DNA from: Fusarium oxysporum f. sp. lycopersici 4287
Lineage: Eukaryota; Ascomycota; Sordariomycetes; Hypocreales; Nectriaceae
Assembly: GCF_000149955.1 (NCBI RefSeq)
Contig: NC_030992.1
Coordinates: 2,345,477-2,409,476, forward strand
Length of the DNA stretch: 64,000 bases
Reading direction: 5' to 3'
Shown: piece by piece, positions 1 through 12,097 of the stretch
How positions within the stretch are numbered: the first letter of the stretch is position 1
Layout of the letters: each line of letters starts with the position of its first letter
Translations under genes and position numbers: made by a program
The notes under the pieces: generated by a model
Told to the model about the DNA's origin: nothing
Seen by the model: only the letters and a program-made list of their open reading frames with translations
Database searches by the model: none

Positions 1-677
1 TTTTGACCATCAGAACTGCACGCAATCAGTACGGCTCGCTTCGCAGTGCCGCTTCACGGCCATCAATGTCTCAAATTTCTTCAAGCGTCTGATGAGCCGT
101 AAGCACATCAGGGAACCATAATATAACGGCTCAGCTGCGTACAAGGGTCCCGGTCATGATCACGTTGGCTGTTTGCTCTAGTACCATCAGCGCAAGCGTC
201 ATGACCACAAACTCCGTGGAACACTGTGTATGTGTTTCCTTTAGCCCCGTTACACCAGAACCGCCCGAGGGCATCACCAACTCTTGAGTACCGGTATCAA
301 GTTGCATTAGGACATAGAGAGCGTTCAACATTAAGGATTATTATACCAGGATTGTTAGATGTATTTGTCTTTTGGAAGGGGAGTTGGGATGGGTAGTTCA
401 TTCAGAACAGGTGTTGGATGAAGGGTAATGATCATGCAGTGAATGAAACTTTAATATAAGGACGGTTTTGGTTTTCAAGATTTCACTGGATATCCGGTTG
501 TTAGTACTAGAGTGTCTGTTGGTTGACAAGAGGAACAAAACAAGGGTATTTGGGATCATATATTATTAAAAGAAAGAAAACATATGCATATTTATACCCC
601 AACACCGTATGAAAGCCATGCATATTACTCAGGTCATCCATTCATATCGAGATCGGATCGTCCGGTTTGAAGTATGT
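1..677. other. Left edge, no supported gene
   Basis: Nothing here could be assigned. A minus-strand ATG-initiated ORF at 131-331 (66 codons) resembles no family I know and has no convincing splice partner. The rest is AT-rich and probably holds the 3' end of the MIM2-like gene and intergenic DNA. Confidence 0.4.
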
Positions 678-1084
678 CTATAACGTTGCCGCTGTTTCCA
701 CAACACCCGCCGCCTTGAAGGTCGCCTTATTTGTCAATCGAATGTCGACGTTATGCGCCCACTCCATGTATCGTGACCAACCTAGACAACGACTGGTTAG
801 AGAACTCATCAATCTTGGAGAAATGGTGATATAAGTGAATGAATCAATTACTCACTCCAGTAGGCAAATTTGCGACCAAAGTATTTACCCATCCAGGGGA
901 CAATCATCATTGTCAGTATCAATTGTAGCTGCTCGAGGCTGCGCTCCCACTCCGCTTGAGCATCAGTGTCGGAGGTATCGGAGTAAATGTCATCGGTAGA
1001 TATGGATGGGAGAGAGTCCAGATCGTCCTTGTCATCTGACATGGACGCATCATGGAGGTCAACAAGGGAGGAATCGGCGGCCAT
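678..1084 (-). CDS. MIM2: Mim2-like mitochondrial outer-membrane import factor
   Basis: Predicted protein of about 110 residues from two exons (856-1084 and 678-781) joined by a 74-nt intron with a GTGAGT donor. The ATG at 1084 is the first in frame; a longer frame exists only through a TTG. The N-terminal half is acidic and rich in Ser and Asp. It is followed by WERSLEQLQLILTMMIVPWM, one hydrophobic segment, and then the basic-aromatic stretch GKYFGRKFAYWSWSRYMEWA. An acidic head, a single membrane span and a conserved basic-aromatic segment are typical of Mim2. In yeast Mim2 pairs with Mim1 to insert alpha-helical proteins into the mitochondrial outer membrane. The assignment rests on this architecture and remembered family sequence, not on a search. 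Gene order is divergent to eIF2 beta. Confidence 0.7.
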
Positions 1085-1886
1085 GTTGACAGTCGTGATG
1101 TGAGTGACCTGAGTACAGATTCGCTCAGCCAATGCAGTTCTGGATATGTCTGTAGGCCACAGGACGTTGAGTATGTCTTCGGAGGTCGTGAATGGTTGGT
1201 ATTGGGTGTCAAGATCACAGCTTGCTTCCAGCGAGACAGTAGCAAGCCAGGTTGAGAGGTAGTTAGCTATGTTAAAGTAACTTCTATGTTAGAGACTGGT
1301 GAGTCCCAGGTGTTCCAAGTATAGAGGAATGAACGGAGGCCGTTGCCGTATCGTCAGATGTAATTGCGTTGCGACAATCAGCAATAGAAGATCGATCGAG
1401 GTGATTGATAGTTGTTACAGTTGTAAAGGCCGTAGTCGCATCGGGGCCCGGAGCTAGGCTCCGACAAGAAACTGGGGGAAGCTCTGACGAGCTTCCCGCT
1501 TGATTGGTGCGGACCACACTTTCTCAGCATCACGTGGACATTCCCGTGACTCTCTATCGTGAAGCTTGGGGGCCGCCTGCGCTTTGGTTTGGGCTGTGGT
1601 TGACTCAAGGTATCGCTCACCCGGCCCATGACGCTGGACTGATCTCCCTCTACATCCTAAACCCACAACTAAATCCATCAGAAGAAGCATACCAACAGCG
1701 CGCGCAGACTCTGCGATCCAAGAATACAAACGATATATCATTGCGCGAGAAGCCCCAAGCCAAAGATCTTCACAGTACCTTATACGAAGAAGCCGCCCAT
1801 TTGCGACACCCACATCCAGCAAAAAACCCCAATAAACCAGCAACTGGCCATTAACAGCAAAATCAAGAAGCAGCCGCATAGCAATC
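1085..1886. promoter_or_regulatory. Divergent promoter region, MIM2-like / SUI3
   Basis: About 800 bp separate the two divergent start codons, so both promoters and 5' leaders must lie here. ORFs on both strands in 1284-1933 match nothing and are treated as chance. I see no clear TATA box. Confidence 0.5.
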
Positions 1887-3432
1887 ATGGAGGGCGAGGT
1901 GAGTGATGAGCCTGCAACAAATTGCACATACATTTTCCTACCAACCCTTATTGAAAAGGCTGCTGGTACATGACACGAAAATACAACCTACCCACTACAA
2001 TACAGGCCTGGCTTTGAGCTTCAAATGCTTGTGCCATGCTTTCATGGCATGTCTTGTACCCTCTGGACCACACAGGCCCAATCTTTTACCCCTCCAAAAC
2101 CCTCGAGTGCCTCATCAACGAACCTATCAGGTTCCTCTTATCGCTTTTTACCCCACTACCTTTTGTTGGTGCGAAAGTACCTCTGGTATTGTCGTACACC
2201 ACATTCTGGGGGGAAAGCAGGCGATTTGACATCGATTTATTTTACTGTTTGGGCCTTTGACTCACATTTTCCCAACCGCCACCTTCACATCATCATCTAT
2301 CCTCTACAGCCACAAAACAACACCGCATCCCTCAATCGAATTCTTTACTAACCTCCTTATTCTTTTTGCTTTATTTACAGGTACCAACCGAACGCAAATC
2401 ACGCAAATCCGTTGCCTTCACCGACGAACAAGTTGTTGTCGACGCTGACGGTTCAGTGACCATGGTCAACGCTACCGAAGAACCCAAGGATTCGGCTCAG
2501 TCCCATACGCCTCGTACGCCGCCGCTTTCTGCCGCCCTTGAGTCCTTTACTGATTCGCAAACGACAGCCGCTGAGGACCTCCCCCCAGCTGAGGATGGTG
2601 GTCTCGACCTTTCCCTGCTCAAGAAGAAGAAGAAGAAGTCAAAGAAGGTCGACGACGCCGATGCCGACGCTGATGCCGCCCCCGCTGACGATGCTGCACC
2701 CGCCGAGGATGGAGGCCTTGACCTGACTCTGAAGAAGAAGAAGAAGAAGAAGGCTCCCAAGGGCGATGATGATTTCACCAAGCAGCTCGAGAAACTTGAG
2801 CTCAAGGAGGGCGAGGAAGTCGAGGAGATTCCTCAGGAGCAGGAGGGTGATATGAACGAGGGAACCGGCATTTGGGCTCACGATGAGACCAAGACCATTG
2901 GCTACAGCATGCTTCTTTCTCGCTTCTTCCACCAACTCACCGAGAGAAACCCCGACCACACTTCCCCAGGAACCAAGAGCTACAAGATCCCCCCTCCCCA
3001 GTGCATGCGAGAAGGCAACCGAAAAACCGTCTTTGCCAACATCGCCGATATTTCTAAGCGTATGAAGAGAACCGAGGAGCATCTTACCGCCTATCTTTTT
3101 GCCGAGTTGGGTACCAGCGGTTCCGTTGACGGAAGCCGAAGGTTGGTCATCAAGGGTCGTTTCCAGCAGAAGCAGATCGAGAACGTTGTCCGAAAATACA
3201 TCAGTAAGTTTTTGCAATTTTGCGACTGCGGGTTTCTGTTTGCTAATCATCCCCTCTTTCAGTCGAGTATGTTACCTGCAAGACCTGCAAATCCCCTGAC
3301 ACCGAACTCAACAAGGGTGAGAACCGCCTTTACTTCATCACCTGCAACAACTGCGGTTCCCGACGAAGTGTTACCGCTATCAAGACTGGTTTCTCCGCCC
3401 AGGTCGGCAAGCGAAGAAAGATGCAGGGCTAA
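1887..3432 (+). CDS. SUI3: Translation initiation factor eIF2 subunit beta
   Basis: Beta subunit of the eIF2 GTPase that delivers initiator Met-tRNA to the 40S subunit. Three exons (1887-1898, 2381-3203, 3263-3432) give 334 residues. The first coding exon is only 12 nt (Met-Glu-Gly-Glu), followed by a 482-nt intron. The N-terminal half carries two lysine runs, each preceded by EDGGLDL; such K-boxes bind eIF5 and eIF2B epsilon (yeast has three). The conserved core follows ([31 protein letters not shown]). Exon 3 holds the C-terminal zinc ribbon, with Cys pairs in CKTC and CNNC, ending in a basic tail. The second intron splits an Ile codon just before the ribbon. The gene is convergent with NUP133 downstream. 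Identification is secure. Confidence 0.95.
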
Positions 3433-4353
3433 GCAGCTCCGCGATCTTCTCTTCCTTTCGATGCTGCCCCGCCCACTGCCAACAAAGTTCTTGGTTTGTG
3501 GTATTGGGGAGGGCATGTATCGTGGCAGTGTTCCGTTCTAACTATGCAGTTGAGTTGAGTCTATGCTGCAAATGAGCGGTTTCTTTTTCCAGCTGTGTAG
3601 TCTCTATGAAGGATGCATTTTTTGGATTTTGCTTTAGGCATTGCTAATGGCCGCCTACTCCGCAAATTATGGTCTTTAGGGTCAAAAGGAGTGATGCTGG
3701 ACTCATACAACGGGTACCAGGGTGATGATGTGGCGTATGGATTATGTACATGATGCCGGAATGAATCAAGACTGCAGCCAAATCCACAAGTCGCTTGTGC
3801 ATGAGTGACAGGAACGACGATGCGTATTTGAATATGTTGAGTGCCATGATTTTACATAGACGTGAGGAGGATGTGTACACAAAAAGTATGCAAATAAATT
3901 ACATGCCGAAAGGTCTTTATTAACGCGAGAACAGCGTATTTCACACGCCTTGATGTGGTAATCCAACCACGAATCCACCCCTTACTCCTATCTCTGAAAG
4001 TTGAGAACTAGTACTCACACCACTAGGGTGTGAGAAACAGCTGGTACATAAAGTAGAAACTCTGTAGCAACAGATGATTTCCCCCAGACACAAAATAAGT
4101 ACATAAAAACTATGCCCCGGTTGTTCTCCCAGGCCAAACCAATAAAATCCCCTTTTTTGCTGTGTATGTATGCGTGTTTGCGTTTTAATGTGTATAGAAG
4201 TCATCTGCGTCGATATATGCCGTAATCATAACACTGGCAGCCATTCATATCTCAATGCCTCTGGGGGCATATCTCGAATGAGCCTTGTACTGTACACGGG
4301 AGGAAAGAAATGAGAGAGTGACAAGTCGAGCATCAGCCGCCCCAGCAGCCGAC
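3433..4353. other. Convergent intergenic region SUI3 / NUP133
   Basis: Holds the 3' ends of two convergent genes. AT-rich, with no ORF resembling a known protein and no RNA gene seen. Confidence 0.5.
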
Positions 4354-7300
4354 CTAGAGCTGCCCATGAGAATTGGCGAGTTGCCTGCCATAATCAAATA
4401 TTGAGCCACTCATTACAGTGTTGTTCTCAGTAACTTGGGGGGCAGCAGCATTCTTAGTGGCGTTATCCAGCGTGCTGTCCAACTCTGCTCGAGCGGCTTC
4501 GAAGGTAGTGCGGACCCATTCGCCGAGACGATTCTTCTCCACATGCTGATGGAGAATCTTATCCTCATGCTTCATGATGTCGATCAGCTTTGTCCTGAAA
4601 GATGCCTCAAAATCGCGGAACCGGCGGTCGAGGTTCTCGGTGAAAGCACCAAGGGCCTCGTTCGGAGATAGAGGTCGGAAAGGCTCATGTGGATCTTCTG
4701 TATTCAAGTCAGAATGTGTTCCCCAGAAGTTAGATAAACATTTCACTTACGGAAGCTGATGCAGTCGGTTAGCATTGAATAGAGCTCAGTCTCTGCCAAT
4801 CTCTCAACCACCTCACGATCATCCTTGAGCTGTGTATCGTTGATCTTAGCCCAATCATCGCGTATAAATAGTCTCCTCCAAATCATCCGCTTAGCCTCTT
4901 TGACCTCATCACTGTGGCAGCTACTCTCGGCTACCAAAAGAGCTAGCCAGAATGGGTTGGGAATCTCGGCGCGGGACTCAGGCTTCAGGTAAATCAAGGT
5001 CAGGAGGTCAATGAGTGTCATTGCATCCAGAGCCTCGTGCTTTAAAAGCCGCCTCACGCCATCTTCGAATATCTGATGCTGAGCCTTCTGACGCCGGGGT
5101 ATGTTCATGCTATGAACCTCCATTGCGAAATTAAGCGCTGCTGCGTCATCCACAGCATCGTATGTGCTGGGGAGAACCTGGTTGTATAGTTGATCTTGGA
5201 TCCTGATGGCAACTAACTCTTGGTCGACCTTCTTGAGTTTCTCCTCGGCACGTGCCTCGTCGGCGTTCACCTTAAGGCTACCCGAACCAGTGTTCTTCTC
5301 CTCGAGCTCAGCAAGAAGAGCAAGCTTTCCGAGACTTAACTCAATCTTCTTGTTCCATACTTGCTGTTCCTTGGTAAGTGCAAGGGTCACGAGAGTATCT
5401 GCGCTGTGACCGACGTCTTTCTCTTGCTGCACATCGTTGATCCACGATATTCGCGCCAGTTCAGGCTTGCTACGCAGAAACTGGGTCTTATAACCGAACT
5501 TGTCGAGATCGAATTCCAGGACAGCTTCAACTCCGTGTTTTTGGAGCAGGAACTCGTATGCTGGGAATGCAAACGCCTGGCCGTAGACGGAGAAGCTGTT
5601 CTCCAGCTTGGTCTTCTTGTTGTCCCTCAGTCGTTTGAAGTTTTGCGTTTCAACAAGTGACAGGTCTGGCTCAGCAAGGCGGTCTTCAAGCATTTGGATA
5701 TGATCCAGCAAAATAATAGATAGAGCACGGAGGCATTCGTGTTTCTCAGCGATAGAGGCTCCCTCCTCCCACCTGCCTGATCGCGCTAGGGCAAGGGGCT
5801 TCTCAAATGAACTCGTCTTGTATGTCTTCGCAAAATCTTGCGACATGGTCTTCAGCTCAGGGTGCGTTGCTGACCAACGAGCATATTCCAAAACTGAAGT
5901 GAGCATTCCATCGACGAGTGTTGGCATTTCTTCGAAAATCTTGGACTTCATCTTATGGTCCTGCTGATTTGAAGCCCTAGCCGGTTCACCTACCTCGTGA
6001 TCCTTAAGCAACCATTGATCTGCGAGGTCGACTAGACGTTTAATGTTGTTGGCAACGTAATGAGAGCCAGTCCACGGCTCGGGGAGGTCGTCGTATCCAT
6101 CGCGAAGAATACCTAAGCGCAGTTCTTCAAAACCAAGACCGTAAGCGCTCAAGTTGTTCTTTCGGAAATCGAGGGCTGCGACATGCGTGCAAGTGTTGAC
6201 TTGGATAGCTTCGTAGAGCATGGCAGTGAACTTGGCGTCATCAAGCAAATGCTCCTTGTAGAGCGTCTTGATGACTTGATACGCCCAAGCTACAAGTAAC
6301 TCGAGACGGAAAACATCGCGAGTAAACCAGTACCGAACTCGATCAACCTCACCGATCTCAGCAACAGGGTTGTGTTTATCGTCTTGGTGAATGAACTCGA
6401 CAATATAGCCAATAAGGCTCTTCTTAGCATTCGCTGGTCGTGCTGCAGTGAAGGCTTCGTGTCGTTTCCAGAGCAATGTAGCCACATGCATCTTCTCGGC
6501 ATTATATAGCAGACTCCAACGTGTCTTACGATCGAGGTCTGCCCCCATAATCTTAAGCTGAGCTACCAACCTCTCAAGTGCAGTCGACCGCGCTCGGAGA
6601 TTGTCCTCTAGCGAAGCCGGGAGAGTGGAGATAAAAGGAGTGCTTGAGCTCAAGATCTCGTGGCTAACTTCAAGAGCGGCACGGGCAACTTCTTCGTTAG
6701 GAAATTTGATTTCTTGTCGTCCGTCGAAAACCAGAGGGTTGTCTTGTTTGACGCCGTAGAAAACGGCCTGTTCGATCTTGCTCTTCGCAGAAACCTTGGG
6801 AGGCTTGTCACTAGCAAACTTATCCACGTCAGTTGTCACGATTCGCACTGCACCGGCACCTCGAACCATGAGAACCACGGCGGGATTCTTCGTCCTAGGT
6901 CGATGAAGTCGGTGCTCTTCATGGCCAGGAGCAGGCGAAACTTCCTCAAACCCTGAGCCAATGATTTCATGTAAATCGTCTTCGCGGAAATCAACAACAT
7001 CTTCGAAAGCGGCAGGCAAAATGTGACTGTCGGTTTGGAGCTGGGACTCGGGAGACTGTGGTGGTACAGCAATTGATGCGATGACAGTTGCGCGATCAAA
7101 GACGACGAAAGCAACCAGGGCAGGGCGGGGAAGATATAGACGTGGCCGCGTGGTATCGGAGGGTGAAGATGGTGCACTATATGAGGTTATGGGACGAATC
7201 ATGCCTATTTGGCATTCTTGGGGCGTCAGGATAGCTTCAACCAAAGCGTAGCGAGCCGTGCTTCGCAAAGTCAGGCTGACGAGTATCAGAAGATGCTGTA

Positions 7301-8669
7301 CCGAGGAATCGTCGGTGGCCATAGCCTCGCTGAGCCTACTCAACTCAAGGTACTTGGATTCCAAGCCCTTTGGCACGTAAGTGAAATCAACTGCCTCGAA
7401 AGAATCATGGGGGTATTCCTGAGATGCGGGATCGGTCTCCTGGAGCGCGGCGATGATATTTTCACGCACGTCTGCGTCGCCGATCACCTCGTTATGGCCT
7501 CCGCGGTGGACTCTCCAGGCATGCAGTCGGCCTTTGCTGGTGAGGGCCACGATGTTTCTCTCGCCTGTTCGTGAGGAACGGTCAGCACGGACAGCTGCAA
7601 CATCTCCTTTGAGAGACAAGTGTTGAAAAGCATGTCGAATGCTGCCAAAGATTCCACCTGTAGGAGGCGACAGGCTGTTGCGGAGAAACTGTACAGAAAT
7701 GGCAGGGCGGCCTTGGCCGTCACGCACATTCATGTAGGCAAGGCGACCAGAGTTGAAAGTGAGAATAAACCCGGCAGATTCGGCGTTCGTAATAGCCACA
7801 ACCTTTTCCCCAGTCTGCATTCCCGATATAGTATACTCGACTCCAGTCCGGTCCTTCTTCATGAAGACAAATGTAGCCGCGCTCGCAATCGACTCCCAAT
7901 AGACGACTTTTCCACTACCTCCCATGACCACAACCAGTCCAGGCTCTGCTGATGACGCGGACGGCGATACGAGGCATCCTACAGGAAGGGAATCATTGGG
8001 TTTGGACGTTGATGGGAGATTGAAGGAAAAGGTTTCGGGTGATTGCGATGTCGATGTGTAGGGCCAGACAAGGGCGTGTGTTTGGGTAAGAGAAAGAGCA
8101 TAGCCTGTGGAGAAGATGTCGGCAGTTTGGTAGGCTATGATGATACGGGTGAGTAGGGTTTTGAAAACTAAAGTTGTGGTATCTAGACTTACCTGACCAA
8201 TCTGTGCGAATTCTGTCAGGTAGAGCTGGAAGCTTACTGACGTTGTATGCGTTTGTGCTTGTCTGGACAATCTCACTATTAATATGCAGCACCATTGAAA
8301 CAAGAAAACATCAATCCTTACCAAAACAAGACTTCCGTCGCCTTTATTAGCGGCGCGGTCGCCATGCTTTGCCTTCTTCGCGCGAACATTCAATTCCTTG
8401 CGCAGCACTGGGCTGGGGCTCTCGGGAGGCTCGATGTTCTTGTTTTTGTTTTTGTTTTTCGCGGGTAGAGTTGCGACCTTGCCATCGGTCTTTACCTCGA
8501 TCATTTTCTGCTGGGCATCGGGGTTGACAAAAGTCTGCTCTGTCAAGGGAACTCTCTGTCTCTTGGCTTTTGGCTGCTGAGCGACATGTTCGGAGCTCAA
8601 AGGACGTTGGCGGCGGCGTGAACGAGTTGCCGTTGCAGGGCCACCTTGAGCGATAGATGGAGAAAACAT
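4354..8669 (-). CDS. NUP133: Nucleoporin Nup133
   Basis: Scaffold nucleoporin of the Y-shaped (Nup84/Nup107) complex of the nuclear pore. Four exons (8322-8669, 8193-8271, 4751-8134, 4354-4697) give 1384 residues. The first in-frame ATG is at 8669; a TTG lies 42 nt upstream. The N-terminal 115 residues are basic and disordered. A beta-propeller region follows (YNVSKLPALPDRIRTDW, then SLTQTHALVWPY), and the C-terminal two thirds form the alpha-helical Nup133/Nup155-type stack, including FSVYGQAFAFPAYEFLLQKH. Exon 2 is in a different frame from exons 1 and 3. Introns 1 and 2 (50 and 58 nt) together make 108 nt, so a transcript retaining both stays open. Intron 1 uses a TGAG acceptor and is the least certain boundary. 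The family call is strong. Confidence 0.9.
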
Positions 8670-10183
8670 TTTGGGTGGACAGGGAGAGGTCGATATCGAT
8701 GGTTGTAACAAAGAAAGAGGTCGCGAAATAGGACGTGTCGTATTAAAATGGCGATGGAATCAGCCGCGTGGTCATAGAGGCATCTTGCGGCGTCAACGGG
8801 ACGGGTGATCGTGATGGATCGTTGACGTGAACGGAAGAATGTGAGCGGTGGACTTTGTGATGGATGGGATGGATGGAGAGAAAACTGGCGCGGCCTACCT
8901 TAGGTTGTGCTGGTGGAAGCCTGTAAAGAGCACCTCAGTGACGAAGCGTGTGTATCGGGAGCCAATTGAACAACAAAAAAGCTCGCTGGTTACCTAGCTA
9001 CGGTGTCTGGCGCGTTGTGATTGGCTCAAAACTGGACGGTGCCTTTCTCGAGGTGTGCTAGAGCTGCTACTATGAGCTGGCATTGCCTTGAAACCCCTTG
9101 AAAGCTTCAGTTGGTCAGTCGCACAGCTACCAATCAGAACCTTCGTGTTCAGCCGCTAGTCTGATGTACCCCACTGAAGATCGCATGCAGAAGGTTTGTT
9201 GCAGAGCCTCTGTTTAAGGTACCTTTTGGCCTGTGGTACCTTACCTTAGTCAGAGTTGAGGTTGAGACAAAGCCTTGTGCCCAGGTATTTTTGGCCTCGC
9301 GATACATTCATTCTGTTGTACTCGAACTCGACCTCGTGGGTGCAAACAACCACCATCAATTGGTTCTTTCTGTTCGTGTCACAAAGGCATCTAATCATTT
9401 CACTGAAGGTTTCTGGTTGTCTCCTTTTTAGTGATGATTTCCTTGCGAATATCTTACCTTCTCACTACCCGCCTAGGAACCTCAATGCAATATGCTGGGG
9501 ACATTGTTGCAAAAGCAGCCTCAGGGAGCAAGAAAACTTAAGACCTTAACAGGGAATGCCAAAATAGACTTACTAAAGAGTCTCCTAATTTTATGATAGT
9601 TTAGCTGAGTCTTTCTGCCATTTAGGATCAATGCTCCCAGTTTTCTTGCATCCCCTAGGGCAGATACTTTGGGTGTCAGGCAGATCACTGATAATCTCAT
9701 AGGGTTCGCAATTATTATATCTTTCATCAAGCTGAACTGTGATTCGAGCTGATTGTGATGGGATGCTTTGATGAAGATTGTAACATACAGTTGGGGTCTT
9801 ATGTTATTGTGCATGTAATTGGAGATATACCGTCCTCCATAATGACTTACATAAGGTACCTAAATTTAAGTCGATGATGCACATGGCTTTTCCGATCTGA
9901 TAACGGCCGAGTCAAATAGATGATCGTGAAATTCGCCAATCGCCACATCCCATAACGTCCAACGGTTTTATCTTTACTCCAACGTTCAGTTGCCAGATAT
10001 AATCCCAAAGGTTATACCTCTACCGACATCTGCATCAACCAGATTAAAGCTTTCATCTCCAGCGAAACCACGTGGCCGGCAAAGATCCTGTTAAATGCCT
10101 ACTCTGTGCCGAACCCGCTAGATCCATCTGACTATTAGCTCATCATTCAACGTTCAGGGCGACGGGCTGATAAAGACCTGAAA
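8670..10183. promoter_or_regulatory. Divergent region NUP133 / AFG1 with CCAAT motifs and a MITE
   Basis: 1.5 kb between divergent start codons. CCAAT-type motifs are visible near 8963, 9019 (reverse) and 9130, and a CACGTG lies at 10069-10074, about 110 bp before the AFG1 start. A MITE-like element occupies 9519-9659. GGTACC/TACCTT motifs recur near 9220-9245 and 9856. Confidence 0.5.
9519..9659. mobile_element. MITE-like inverted-repeat element, copy A
   Basis: A 141-bp non-coding element. Its ends are imperfect inverted repeats of about 22 bp: the left end reads CCTCAGGGAGCAAGAAAACT and the right end, reverse-complemented, reads CCTAGGGGATGCAAGAAAAC. GCAG directly flanks both sides (9515-9518 and 9660-9663), consistent with a 4-bp target site duplication. 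The interior has no ORF. Element 54460-54606 matches it end to end in reverse orientation. This looks like a non-autonomous DNA transposon; I cannot name its autonomous partner. Confidence 0.8.
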
Positions 10184-12097
10184 ATGAGACGGTTTTCCAC
10201 GGCGGTAGTTATAACTGATCCACTCGTCAAGTACCAGGCTCATGTTGCTGCTGGTCTTTACGCCCCTGACCCATCTCAGCATAGGCTTGCACGGCACTTA
10301 CACAAGATATATAACCGAATCAAAGACTACTCCCCCCAGGCAGAGTATCGTCAGCGCCTGAGTCAAGTAGCCCGCCTTACAGCGGCAAAGCCCAAGGAAG
10401 AAGCAAAAGACGATAGTGACAATATCCTTGCATTACGGAATCACTCAATATGGCGAAACCCACTGTTCAGGCACCTCCTCTCAACACCCGAAGGAAAAGA
10501 GAGTCTCGCTTTGACACGGACACTCACAAACCATGAGTCTGCCATCGAGATAGACTCACCTCGGGGATTATTCTTATCAGGAGAAGTTGGTACTGGAAAG
10601 TCAATGCTCCTTGACTTACTCGCTGACGGCCTACCAACTGAGCGGAAGAGGAGGTGGCACTTCAATACATTTATGCTATACACTATTTCACAACTCGAGC
10701 AGCACCGGAAGTCAACTTTCAGAGCCGGGGAAGGCGAAACAGACTACTCTATCCTATGGATGGCAAAAAAGCTGGTCGACGAATCCCCAATCCTCTTTCT
10801 TGACGAATTTCAATTGCCTGATAAAGCAGCCAGCAAGATTCTTAGTCATCTCTTCATCTCGTTCTTTCAGCTTGGCGGTGTTCTTATCGCATCTTCTAAT
10901 CGTATGCCGGAGGAGCTTCAAAATGCCATTGGAGTTGATTACACGCCTGCACCGACAAAGGGGCTGATTCGCAAGTTCTTTGGCAGTGCAGTTCGCGCTC
11001 GAGGAGAGCTATATGGACCTACCAGCGACTTCGCAAACTTCCTTGAAGTATTAAAGGCTAGATGCGACTTTTGGCAAATTGAAGGAGCTAGAGATTGGCG
11101 AAGAAAGGAGGAAACGATCAGTCCGCCAGCTGTGACTGGAGATGCTGCCGAAGATGAAGCCGATATGCAAGAGGTGCTTACTCAGGACAAGTCTGAGTCT
11201 GGAACCAAGAAGCCTGTCAACTATTATCTATCCAAAGATGAACAGGATCAATGGCGACAACGAGTCGAGACGGCTGTGGCGCGGACGGGGCCTCAACCAT
11301 TGCCATGGGAGCCATCGACAATAGTGGTATATGGTCGACAGGTGCACACCCCTCGACATTACAACGGCTATGTATTATGGGACTTTGAAAGCCTTGTGGA
11401 AACATTCGGCCCAGCTGATTACATTACAATGGCCTCTACTTACCATACCTTCATCATTGATAATGTTCCCATTCTCACGCACGCAAAGAAGAATGAAGCT
11501 CGGCGTTTCATCACGCTCTTGGATGCCCTATACGAAGCTCGCTGCAAACTGATAATCCGAGCTGAAAACCCACCAGATACTCTCTTCTTCCCAAAGATGA
11601 AAAACCCCGCGATCGAGAAAACAAACAGCGCAAATGAGCCAGACAACCTCATATCAGAAACAATTGCCGAAGTCTATCAAGATCAGATGTCTCCATTCCG
11701 ACCGAATGTTGCTTATTACGACACAAAATCGAGCACCTCCTCATATGATCCCGACCAGGACTCTGATTTTGGATTACAAAAAAAGGCGGTTGATTTTGCA
11801 AACACCAGTGCTTTTACTGGAGAGGATGAGCGTTTCGCGTATAAGCGAGCAATCTCTCGTCTATGGGAACTGTGTAGTGCACAGTGGCATGCCAGGACAG
11901 GAGATTGGTGGCAACCGCTACCTATCGAGGCTCGGCACTGGGAGGGAGGTGAAGTCTCACAGCGCTTTGAACATAAGATCGGCGCTAAGCAACTGAGCAA
12001 GAATGAAGGCATGGGCCAAAGTTTGGAGGTTGATGAGATGGCTGGATTATCAAAATGGAGGGTCGAGGATCTCAGGAACTCCGACAGGAGAGCGTAG
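10184..12097 (+). CDS. AFG1: AFG1-family mitochondrial ATPase
   Basis: AAA-type ATPase of the AFG1/LACE1 family, a mitochondrial inner-membrane protein linked to turnover or extraction of respiratory-chain subunits. Single uninterrupted exon of 637 residues from the ATG at 10184. The N-terminus is basic and suits a mitochondrial presequence. Walker A is GEVGTGKS at residues 133-140, Walker B ILFLDEFQ at 203-210, and a sensor-like SSNRMPEEL at 238-245. The C-terminal half is longer than in yeast Afg1 (about 500 residues) and includes the usual IDNVPILTHAKKNEARRF segment, where AFG1 proteins read the target loop. Convergent with the TRAPPC2-like gene only about 220 bp downstream. Confidence 0.93.
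   Translation: MRRFSTAVVITDPLVKYQAHVAAGLYAPDPSQHRLARHLHKIYNRIKDYSPQAEYRQRLSQVARLTAAKPKEEAKDDSDNILALRNHSIWRNPLFRHLLSTPEGKESLALTRTLTNHESAIEIDSPRGLFLSGEVGTGKSMLLDLLADGLPTERKRRWHFNTFMLYTISQLEQHRKSTFRAGEGETDYSILWMAKKLVDESPILFLDEFQLPDKAASKILSHLFISFFQLGGVLIASSNRMPEELQNAIGVDYTPAPTKGLIRKFFGSAVRARGELYGPTSDFANFLEVLKARCDFWQIEGARDWRRKEETISPPAVTGDAAEDEADMQEVLTQDKSESGTKKPVNYYLSKDEQDQWRQRVETAVARTGPQPLPWEPSTIVVYGRQVHTPRHYNGYVLWDFESLVETFGPADYITMASTYHTFIIDNVPILTHAKKNEARRFITLLDALYEARCKLIIRAENPPDTLFFPKMKNPAIEKTNSANEPDNLISETIAEVYQDQMSPFRPNVAYYDTKSSTSSYDPDQDSDFGLQKKAVDFANTSAFTGEDERFAYKRAISRLWELCSAQWHARTGDWWQPLPIEARHWEGGEVSQRFEHKIGAKQLSKNEGMGQSLEVDEMAGLSKWRVEDLRNSDRRA

Noticed and set aside
1454..1933. 159-codon minus-strand ORF
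   Set aside because: Starts from a non-ATG frame inside the SUI3 leader and intron, and resembles no family.
2639..3250. 203-codon minus-strand ORF with Leu/Gly runs
   Set aside because: Exact antisense of eIF2 beta lysine runs and core; a shadow.
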